NCBI GenBank assembly: GCA_024279575.1
Contig: JAJRRJ010000076.1
Location: 1 to 5,970 of the forward strand
Length of the DNA: 5,970 bases
Origin: Alphaproteobacteria bacterium
GTDB lineage: Bacteria; Pseudomonadota; Alphaproteobacteria; Rhizobiales; Devosiaceae
Reading direction: 5' to 3'
In this document: in pieces, positions 1-5,970 of the stretch
Numbering within the stretch: the first letter of the stretch is position 1
Layout of the letters: every line of letters starts with the position of its first letter
The notes under the pieces: model-generated
Told to the model about the DNA's origin: nothing
Databases searched by the model: none
What the model saw: only the letters and a program-made list of their open reading frames with translations
Translations under genes and position numbers: made by a program

Positions 1-3000
1 CAAAGAGCAGGAAGTCTATATGGGCGACATGCCTTTGATGACTTCAAACGGCACGTTTGTGATTAATGGCACCGAACGGGTTATTGTTTCACAAATGCAC
101 CGTTCCCCTGGCGTGTTTTTTGATCATGACAAGGGAAAAACCCATTCATCGGGTAAGCTATTGTTTGCCGCGCGGATTATTCCCTACCGTGGTTCATGGC
201 TTGATATTGAGTTTGACGCCAAGGATGTTGTTTTTGCCCGTATTGATCGCCGCCGTAAAATTCCGGTGACATCTTTGCTCAAGGCGCTTGGTTTGAACGC
301 TGAGCAAATTCTTGAAACCTATTACAAAACCATTGAGTTCAAGAAAGTCAAACAGGGCTGGAAACGCCCCTTTGATGTAGAAAAATTCAAGGGCGGTAAG
401 CCCTTGCGGGATCTTGTGGATGCTAAAACCGGTGATGTGGTGCATGAGGCGGGCAAAAAGCTCACCGTGCGTGGCGCCAAAAAAATTGCTGAAGGCGGCA
501 TAAAAGAACTGCTGGTTTCCGATGAGGAATTGTATGGCACCTATGTTGCCCATGATCTGATGAGCATGGAAACGGGCGAGATTTTTGCTGAAGCAGGGGA
601 TGAACTGGACGAGGCGCTGCTCGAAAAACTAGCTGAGCAGGGTTTCAAAACACTGCCAATTCTGGATATCGACCATGTGAGCATCGGCGGCTATTTGCGC
701 AATACTCTGGCTGTTGACAAGAATGAAACCCGTGAAGATGCCTTGTTTGACATTTATCGGGTCATGCGTCCGGGCGAACCGCCCACGCTTGAAACCGCAG
801 AAGCCATGTTCAACTCGCTGTTCTTTGATTCAGAGCGTTATGATCTGAGCGCGGTTGGTCGTGTAAAAATGAATATGCGTCTTGATATTGAATGTGAAGA
901 CACAATGCGCGTTTTGCGTAGCGAAGATATTGTTGAAGTCGTGCGTACGCTGGTGAACCTGCGTGATGGTATCGGTGAGATTGACGATATTGATAATCTT
1001 GGTAACCGCCGGGTGCGCTCGGTTGGTGAGTTGATGCAAAACCAATACCGGGTTGGTCTGTTGCGCATGGAGCGTGCGATCAAGGAACGGATGAGTTCTG
1101 TTGAAATTGACACGGTTATGCCTCAGGACCTGATTAACGCCAAGCCTGCCGCCGCTGCGGTGCGTGAGTTTTTTGGATCGTCCCAGCTTTCCCAGTTTAT
1201 GGATCAAACAAATCCATTGAGTGAAATTACCCATAAGCGTCGCCTTTCAGCGCTTGGCCCAGGCGGGTTGACTCGTGAGCGGGCCGGGTTTGAGGTGCGT
1301 GATGTGCACACAACTCACTATGGCCGGATTTGCCCGATTGAAACCCCTGAAGGGCCAAATATTGGTTTGATCAATTCGCTGGCAACGTTTGCGCAAGTGA
1401 ATAAATATGGTTTTATTGAAACGCCATACCGCAAGGTGATCGACGGTAAAATTACTGATGATGTGGTTTATCTGTCGGCCATTGAGGAAGCCAAATATCA
1501 TGTGGCTCAGGCAAATGCGCACATCTCGGATGAAAACACTTTTGTCAACGAACTGGTGACTGCACGTCATGCGGGCAATGTGTCTCTGACACCGCGCGAA
1601 ATGATTGATATGATGGACGTGTCGCCAAAACAGGTTATTTCCGTGGCGGCCTCGCTTATTCCGTTCCTTGAAAACGACGATGCGAACCGTGCCTTGATGG
1701 GCTCGAACATGCAACGTCAGGCGGTTCCTTTGTTGCGTAGTGAAGCACCGTTTGTGGGCACCGGCATGGAAGCGATTGTTGCTCGGGATTCAGGGGCGGC
1801 GATTATTGCCAAGCGGACCGGGGTCATTGATCAGGTGGATGCAACGCGTATTGTTATTCGTGCCACTCAGGAAAACGACCCTTCTAAAACCGGGGTTGAT
1901 ATTTACAACCTGATGAAATTCCAGCGTTCCAACCAGTCTACTTGCATTAACCAGCGTCCGCTGGTGGTGGTTGGGGACCATGTGGAGGCCGGGGACATTA
2001 TTGCTGATGGTCCTTCAACGGACCTTGGTGATCTGGCTCTGGGTCGTAACGTGCTGGTGGCATTTATGCCCTGGAACGGATACAATTACGAGGATTCCAT
2101 TCTGCTTTCAGAGCGGATTGCGCGGGAAGATGTGTTTACCTCTATTCATATTGATGAATATGAAGTGATGGCGCGGGACACAAAATTGGGTCCTGAAGAT
2201 ATTACCCGTGATATTCCCAATGTTTCAGAAGAAGCCATGCGCAATCTGGATGAGGCCGGTATTATTCATATTGGTGCTCAGGTTGGACCCGGGGATATTC
2301 TGGTTGGTAAGATTACCCCGAAAGGGGAAAGCCCCATGACGCCGGAAGAAAAACTTCTTCGGGCGATCTTTGGTGAAAAAGCCTCTGATGTGCGTGATAC
2401 GTCCTTGCGCATGCCTCCGGGGGGATCCGGCACCATCGTTGAGGTGCGGGTGTTTAACCGCCATGGTATTGAAAAAGACGAACGGGCCATGTCCATCGAA
2501 CGCGAAGAAATTGAACATCTGGCTAAGGATAGGGACGACGAACAGTCCATTCTTGATCGGAACGTTTATGCGCGTCTTAAAGAGATGTTGTTTGGCAAAA
2601 AGCCAACGGCTGGTCCTAAGGGGTATGTCGAAGGCACGAAGCTTAATGATTCCGTGTTTGAAGGACATGCGCGTTCCAAATGGTGGCAATTTGCTGTTGA
2701 TGACGACAAAATCATGAGTGAAATGGAAGCTTTGCACGCTCAGTATGAAGACAGCCGCAAACTGTTGGAGCAACGGTTTATCGACAAAGTTGATAAGCTT
2801 CAGCGTGGCGACGAACTTCAGCCTGGCGTGATGAAAATGGTTAAAGTTTTTGTTGCAACCAAACGCAAGATCCAATCTGGTGACAAAATGGCAGGGCGTC
2901 ACGGCAACAAGGGTGTGGTCAGCCGCATCATGCCGATTGAAGACATGCCGTATCTGGCCGATGGCACCCATGTGGATGTGGTGCTCAACCCGTTGGGTGT

Positions 3001-3772
3001 TCCATCCCGGATGAATGTGGGACAGATTCTTGAAACGCATCTTGGCTGGGCCTGCGCGGGTATGGGCAAGAAGATTGATGACATGCTTGCGGTTTATCAT
3101 CGTAATGGGGACATTAACCCACTCAAGGGTGAACTTGCTTCACTTTATGAGGGGGATGAAAGCGTAAAAGGTATTGATGATGACAGCGTGTTACGATTGG
3201 CCAATCAGGTAAAAAGCGGTGTTTCCATTGCTACCCCGGTATTCGACGGGGCTGTGGAAACTGATATCGAAGATATGCTGGAAAAAGCAGGGCTTGATCG
3301 TTCTGCGCAAAGCATCCTTTTTGATGGACGCACCGGCGCGCAGTTTGAACGGCCGGTTACGGTTGGCTATATTTATATTTTGAAACTTCACCACCTGGTG
3401 GACGACAAGATTCACGCCCGCTCAATTGGTCCTTACTCTCTGGTTACTCAGCAACCTCTGGGTGGTAAAGCCCAGTTTGGCGGCCAGCGCTTTGGTGAAA
3501 TGGAAGTTTGGGCACTTGAGGCCTATGGCGCAGCTTATACGCTACAGGAAATGCTCACCATTAAATCCGATGACGTGGCGGGACGGACAAAAGTCTATGA
3601 AGCCATTGTTCGCGGGGATGAAACCTTTGAATCCGGCATACCTGAAAGCTTCAATGTTCTGGTCAAAGAGATGCGCTCTCTTGCCCTTAATGTTGAGCTG
3701 AGCCAGACCGAGGAAGAAGACCCCGAGGATGGCGACAGCCCTGAACTTGCACCTGCGGATGCGGCGGAATAA
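1..3772 (+). CDS. rpoB: RNA polymerase β subunit, 5'-truncated by the window edge
   Basis: This is the β subunit of DNA-dependent RNA polymerase, which with β' forms the catalytic cleft and binds the RNA-DNA hybrid. The first whole codon is at 2-4 (KEQEVYMGDMPLM...), matching about E. coli residue 118, so the ATG at 20 is internal and the true start lies upstream; 1256 residues are visible. In order: protrusion and lobe (to about 1170); fork with the rifampicin region (about 1178-1255) and CPIETPEGPNIGLI; NYEDSI, whose Glu-Asp pair at 2090-2095 matches E. coli E813/D814; GDKMAGRHGNKG with active-site lysines at 2885-2887 and 2909-2911 (K1065, K1073); the histidine at 3413-3415 (H1237); and the C-terminal GGQRFGEMEVWALEAYGAA anchor from about 3480. 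The frame is intact to TAA at 3770. Oddities are threonine for P552, serine for P1062, alanine for E1212, and an acidic tail longer than in E. coli. rpoC follows after 89 bp. Family identity is essentially certain; E. coli numbering is from memory. Confidence 0.99.
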   Translation, partial: KEQEVYMGDMPLMTSNGTFVINGTERVIVSQMHRSPGVFFDHDKGKTHSSGKLLFAARIIPYRGSWLDIEFDAKDVVFARIDRRRKIPVTSLLKALGLNAEQILETYYKTIEFKKVKQGWKRPFDVEKFKGGKPLRDLVDAKTGDVVHEAGKKLTVRGAKKIAEGGIKELLVSDEELYGTYVAHDLMSMETGEIFAEAGDELDEALLEKLAEQGFKTLPILDIDHVSIGGYLRNTLAVDKNETREDALFDIYRVMRPGEPPTLETAEAMFNSLFFDSERYDLSAVGRVKMNMRLDIECEDTMRVLRSEDIVEVVRTLVNLRDGIGEIDDIDNLGNRRVRSVGELMQNQYRVGLLRMERAIKERMSSVEIDTVMPQDLINAKPAAAAVREFFGSSQLSQFMDQTNPLSEITHKRRLSALGPGGLTRERAGFEVRDVHTTHYGRICPIETPEGPNIGLINSLATFAQVNKYGFIETPYRKVIDGKITDDVVYLSAIEEAKYHVAQANAHISDENTFVNELVTARHAGNVSLTPREMIDMMDVSPKQVISVAASLIPFLENDDANRALMGSNMQRQAVPLLRSEAPFVGTGMEAIVARDSGAAIIAKRTGVIDQVDATRIVIRATQENDPSKTGVDIYNLMKFQRSNQSTCINQRPLVVVGDHVEAGDIIADGPSTDLGDLALGRNVLVAFMPWNGYNYEDSILLSERIAREDVFTSIHIDEYEVMARDTKLGPEDITRDIPNVSEEAMRNLDEAGIIHIGAQVGPGDILVGKITPKGESPMTPEEKLLRAIFGEKASDVRDTSLRMPPGGSGTIVEVRVFNRHGIEKDERAMSIEREEIEHLAKDRDDEQSILDRNVYARLKEMLFGKKPTAGPKGYVEGTKLNDSVFEGHARSKWWQFAVDDDKIMSEMEALHAQYEDSRKLLEQRFIDKVDKLQRGDELQPGVMKMVKVFVATKRKIQSGDKMAGRHGNKGVVSRIMPIEDMPYLADGTHVDVVLNPLGVPSRMNVGQILETHLGWACAGMGKKIDDMLAVYHRNGDINPLKGELASLYEGDESVKGIDDDSVLRLANQVKSGVSIATPVFDGAVETDIEDMLEKAGLDRSAQSILFDGRTGAQFERPVTVGYIYILKLHHLVDDKIHARSIGPYSLVTQQPLGGKAQFGGQRFGEMEVWALEAYGAAYTLQEMLTIKSDDVAGRTKVYEAIVRGDETFESGIPESFNVLVKEMRSLALNVELSQTEEEDPEDGDSPELAPADAAE
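1178..1255 (+). other. rpoB: Rifampicin-site region of rpoB (cluster I), wild-type-like
   Basis: These codons match E. coli β residues 508-533, the main rifampicin-binding segment. Residues where resistance mutations commonly arise are the sensitive type: Gln513 (1193-1195), Asp516 (1202-1204), His526 (1232-1234), Ser531 (1247-1249) and Leu533 (1253-1255). The two differences from E. coli are threonine for Asn518 (1208-1210) and leucine for Ile530 (1244-1246); both are, as I recall, normal in alphaproteobacteria. Val146 (86-88), Pro564 and Ile572 are also conserved. From target sequence alone no resistance is predicted; this is inference and says nothing about uptake or drug inactivation. Confidence 0.9.
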
Positions 3773-3790
3773 TCCGTCGCAGCCATTTTT
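3760..3790 (+). terminator. Terminator-like hairpin with T5 run overlapping the rpoB stop codon
   Basis: Positions 3760-3768 (TGCGGCGGA) pair with 3773-3781 (TCCGTCGCA): eight Watson-Crick pairs plus one G·U (3764·3777), closing a 4-nt loop, ATAA (3769-3772), that contains the whole rpoB TAA. Four bases (GCCA) then precede five T residues (3786-3790). The shape is that of a weak intrinsic terminator or attenuator. The T run is short and set back from the stem, and rpoC must be transcribed through it, so if active it would be partial. A ribosome finishing rpoB would cover the stem, so folding could depend on translation. Alternatives are an RNA-processing or mRNA-stabilising stem, or chance pairing from the GC-rich alanine codons at the end of rpoB. 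Function is inferred; only the pairing and T run are seen. Confidence 0.4.
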
Positions 3791-3808
3791 CCAAGAAATC
3801 AATTCGTG

Positions 3809-3840
3809 TTGAAATGTTTGAGCCACAAGCCACATTTCGA
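3809..3840 (+). repeat. Inverted repeat enclosing a 7-bp tandem duplication in the rpoB-rpoC spacer
   Basis: GAAATGT (3811-3817) is the exact reverse complement of ACATTTC (3832-3838). The stem extends by a T·G and a T-A pair to nine pairs (3809-3817 with 3832-3840) around a 14-nt loop. Overlapping the loop and right arm, AGCCACA occurs twice directly in tandem (3821-3827 and 3828-3834). The structure ends eight bases before the GAGGAG Shine-Dalgarno sequence and leaves it unpaired. It is AT-rich and has no T run, so it is not a terminator. It could be a minor mRNA fold or a protein site; no function is established and chance is possible. Confidence 0.35.
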
Positions 3841-3847
3841 ACGAAAC

Positions 3848-3853
3848 GAGGAG
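3848..3853 (+). promoter_or_regulatory. Shine-Dalgarno sequence of rpoC
   Basis: GAGGAG lies 8 nt upstream of the ATG at 3862, a strong ribosome-binding site at normal spacing. It decides the start: the next in-frame ATG (3883, residue 8, in QVMDPF) has no purine-rich run at suitable distance. It gives rpoC its own initiation signal, as expected with 89 bp after the rpoB stop, so translation need not be coupled by stop-start overlap. Confidence 0.85.
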
Positions 3854-3861
3854 ACAAATAG

Positions 3862-5970
3862 ATGAACCGTCATCACCAAGTCATGGACCCGTTTAACCCG
3901 CAGGCTCCTATTGAACATTTCGATCAAATGAAGATCAACATTGCCAGCCCGGAAAAAATTCTCAGCTGGTCGTTTGGCGAAATTAAAAAGCCGGAAACCA
4001 TTAACTACCGCACGTTCAAACCTGAGCGTGATGGTTTGTTCTGCGCACGTATTTTTGGTCCTGTGAAGGATTATGAGTGTCTGTGTGGCAAGTATAAACG
4101 GATGAAATTCAAGGGCGTCATCTGCGAGAAATGTGGCGTTGAAGTTACATTGTCGCGGGTGCGGCGCGAGCGGATGGGGCATATTGAGCTGGCCGCACCA
4201 GTTGCGCATATCTGGTATTTGAAATCTCTTCCTTCACGCATTTCGCTGATGCTGGACATGACGCTCAAGGATATTGAGCGGATTTTGTATTTTGAATATT
4301 ATTCCATTATCGAGCCGGGTCTGACACCGTTCTCCCAGTATGAATTACTGAGTGAAGAGCAATATCTGGATGCTCAGGAAGAATATGGTTCGGACAGCTT
4401 TACTGCCATGATCGGCGCTGAGGCCATCCGTGAAATGCTGATGTCTTTGGACCTGGAAAAAGTTGCAGCTGATTTGCGGGTGGGCATTGCTGAAGCAACA
4501 ACGGAACTTAAGCCTAAAAAGCTGGCCAAACGGCTTAAGCTGATTGAGCAATTTATTGTTTCCGGAAACCGTCCTGAGTGGATGATTCTCAAGGTTGTGC
4601 CGGTTATTCCGCCTGAGTTGCGCCCGTTGGTGCCATTGGATGGGGGCCGGTTTGCCACTTCTGATCTGAACGATCTCTATCGCCGGGTGATTAACCGTAA
4701 CAACCGTTTGAAACGGCTTATTGAGTTGCGCGCACCCGATATTATCGTGCGTAACGAAAAGCGTATGTTGCAGGAATCTGTTGATGCGCTGTTGGACAAT
4801 GGGCGTCGTGGCCGCACCATTACCGGAGCCAACAAACGTCCGCTGAAATCCCTTTCTGACATGCTTAAGGGCAAGCAGGGCCGTTTCAGGCAAAATCTGC
4901 TCGGCAAGCGCGTGGATTATTCCGGTCGTTCGGTTATTACCGTTGGACCTGAACTGATGTTGCATCAATGTGGGCTGCCCAAAAAAATGGCTCTGGAATT
5001 GTTCAAGCCGTTTATTTATTCGCGTCTCGAAGCCAAGGGGTTCTCCTCCACTGTTAAACAGGCGAAAAAGCTGGTTGAAAAGCAACGTCCTGAAGTGTGG
5101 GATATTCTTGATGAGGTTATCCGCGAACATCCGGTTTTGCTGAACCGTGCGCCTACTTTGCACCGTCTTGGCATTCAGGCATTTGAGCCGTTGTTGATTG
5201 AAGGTAAAGCCATTCAATTGCACCCCCTTGTTTGTGCAGCGTTCAACGCTGACTTCGACGGTGATCAGATGGCGGTTCATATTCCACTCTCGCTTGAAGC
5301 TCAGCTTGAAGCGCGCGTGTTGATGATGTCCACAAATAATATTTTGCACCCGGCAAACGGTCAGCCAATCATCGTGCCTTCGCAGGATATTGTGCTGGGG
5401 CTTTATCATATGTCTTTGGTCTATGAGAATGAGCCAGGGCAGGGCATGGCTTTTTCTTCCATTGCTGAAATTGAACATGCGCTGGATAACAAACTGATTA
5501 CTGTTCACACGAAAATCAAAGCCCGGGTGACAAACCGCAATGAAGAAGGTGAACTGGTTTCTGAAACGGTGGAAACTTCACCGGGGCGGATGTTGATCGG
5601 GCAATTGCTGCCCAAGCACCACGCGGTTCCATTCTCAACGTGCAACCAGTTGCTGACTAAAAAAATGGTCTCGCAAATGATTGATACTGTGTATCGTGCG
5701 TGTGGACAAAAAGAGACAGTGATTTTCTGTGATCATATCATGGGCGTAGGCTTCAAGCATGCGTGTGCAGCCGGGATTTCTTTTGGTAAAGATGATATGA
5801 TTATCCCTGAAAGCAAAGCTGGTATCGTGGAAAAGGCCCGTGGACAGGTCGAAGAATTTGAGCAACAGTATAATGACGGCCTGATTACTCAGGGCGAAAA
5901 ATACAACAAGGTTGTTGATGCCTGGGCCAAGTGTGGTGACAAGGTTGCCGATGAGATGATGTCAGGATTG
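3862..5970 (+). CDS. rpoC: RNA polymerase β' subunit, 3'-truncated by the window edge
   Basis: This is the β' subunit of RNA polymerase, which carries the catalytic magnesium site and most of the clamp. The ATG at 3862 is supported by GAGGAG upstream; the product begins MNRHHQVMDPFNPQAP, and 703 codons are open to the window edge, about half the usual length. Seen in order: zinc ribbon with four cysteines (residues 73, 75, 88, 91; codons at 4078, 4084, 4123, 4132); lid PLVPLDGGRFATSDLN (about 256-270); sigma-binding clamp helices (about 265-312, including RRVINRNNRLKRL); rudder (about 311-328); GKQGRFRQNLLGKRVDYSGR; and catalytic NADFDGD with aspartates 464, 466 and 468 (5251-5265) holding Mg2+. 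The window stops near the end of the secondary-channel rim helices (EQQYNDGLITQGEKYNKVVDAW), so bridge helix and trigger loop lie outside. All visible key residues are present. It is probably co-transcribed with rpoB. Confidence 0.99.
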   Translation, partial: MNRHHQVMDPFNPQAPIEHFDQMKINIASPEKILSWSFGEIKKPETINYRTFKPERDGLFCARIFGPVKDYECLCGKYKRMKFKGVICEKCGVEVTLSRVRRERMGHIELAAPVAHIWYLKSLPSRISLMLDMTLKDIERILYFEYYSIIEPGLTPFSQYELLSEEQYLDAQEEYGSDSFTAMIGAEAIREMLMSLDLEKVAADLRVGIAEATTELKPKKLAKRLKLIEQFIVSGNRPEWMILKVVPVIPPELRPLVPLDGGRFATSDLNDLYRRVINRNNRLKRLIELRAPDIIVRNEKRMLQESVDALLDNGRRGRTITGANKRPLKSLSDMLKGKQGRFRQNLLGKRVDYSGRSVITVGPELMLHQCGLPKKMALELFKPFIYSRLEAKGFSSTVKQAKKLVEKQRPEVWDILDEVIREHPVLLNRAPTLHRLGIQAFEPLLIEGKAIQLHPLVCAAFNADFDGDQMAVHIPLSLEAQLEARVLMMSTNNILHPANGQPIIVPSQDIVLGLYHMSLVYENEPGQGMAFSSIAEIEHALDNKLITVHTKIKARVTNRNEEGELVSETVETSPGRMLIGQLLPKHHAVPFSTCNQLLTKKMVSQMIDTVYRACGQKETVIFCDHIMGVGFKHACAAGISFGKDDMIIPESKAGIVEKARGQVEEFEQQYNDGLITQGEKYNKVVDAWAKCGDKVADEMMSGL

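Noticed and set aside
20..22. ATG at 20 as the start of rpoB
   Set aside because: The frame is open to the window edge and the upstream codons (KEQEVY) continue the conserved β sequence, so this methionine is internal and the gene is cut by the window, not naturally short.
479..485. A7 runs at 479-485, 4981-4987 and 5659-5665 as possible frameshift or slippage sites
   Set aside because: All three sit as AAA-AAA-A in frame, encoding Lys-Lys before Ile or Met. This is not the A-AAA-AAG phase used for programmed -1 shifting, no alternative frame of interest follows, and the protein stays conserved on both sides.
2225..3100. A 291-codon open frame on the minus strand inside rpoB
   Set aside because: It mirrors the conserved hybrid-binding core of β, has no family resemblance and is rich in His, Phe and Asn; it is a shadow of rpoB.
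3410..3430. Isoleucine in HARSIGPYSL where E. coli has threonine, as a notable change
   Set aside because: I recall isoleucine here in other alphaproteobacteria such as Brucella, so it is used as a clade hint and not reported as unusual.
3809..3837. Possible promoter for rpoC: TTGAAA at 3809-3814 with a hexamer 17 bases downstream
   Set aside because: The hexamer at the -10 place is ACATTT, a poor match, and the TTGAAA is explained as part of the inverted repeat. rpoC is normally transcribed with rpoB.
3883..3885. ATG at 3883 as an alternative rpoC start
   Set aside because: It lacks a ribosome-binding site at proper distance, while the ATG at 3862 has GAGGAG 8 nt upstream.
4345..5508. A 387-codon open frame on the minus strand inside rpoC
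   Set aside because: It lies wholly opposite strongly conserved β' sequence, its translation is rich in His, Asn, Gln and Arg with no recognisable domain, and it is what reverse reading of a conserved gene gives by chance.

Overview
The window is a piece of the RNA polymerase β/β' operon of a bacterium, with both genes on the + strand and both cut by the window edges. Positions 1-3772 hold rpoB (β subunit) without its first roughly 115-125 codons. After an 89-bp spacer, 3862-5970 hold the first 703 codons of rpoC (β' subunit). About 98% of the window is coding. I see no mobile element, CRISPR array, RNA gene, accessory gene or break in either reading frame.

Organism: both proteins read as proteobacterial, and several stretches match alphaproteobacterial polymerase as I remember it: THLGWACAGMGKKI and HARSIGPYSL in β, and AAFNADFDGDQ with the tail NKVVDAWAKCGDKVADEMM in β'. 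Base composition looks close to even (about half G+C by eye), lower than in many well-known alphaproteobacteria. I cannot name the order or genus from this window.

Layout: rpoB carries an intact rifampicin-site region (about 1178-1255), the fork and the hybrid-binding core with the active-site lysines and histidine, and the C-terminal anchor/clamp, ending in an acidic tail. The spacer holds a GC-rich hairpin whose loop contains the rpoB stop codon and which is followed by a run of five T, then an AT-rich inverted repeat containing a perfect 7-bp tandem duplication, then a GAGGAG Shine-Dalgarno sequence 8 nt before the rpoC ATG. rpoC shows the zinc ribbon, lid, clamp helices, rudder and the catalytic NADFDGD loop, and runs off the window near the end of the secondary-channel rim helices, before the bridge helix and trigger loop.

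The two products are the large subunits that form the polymerase active-site cleft and are normally made from one transcript. This is ordinary core-genome sequence. The points worth a second look are small: the folded structure at the rpoB-rpoC junction, three β residues that differ from positions I recall as conserved, and the acidic β tail. I found no support for an undescribed system.
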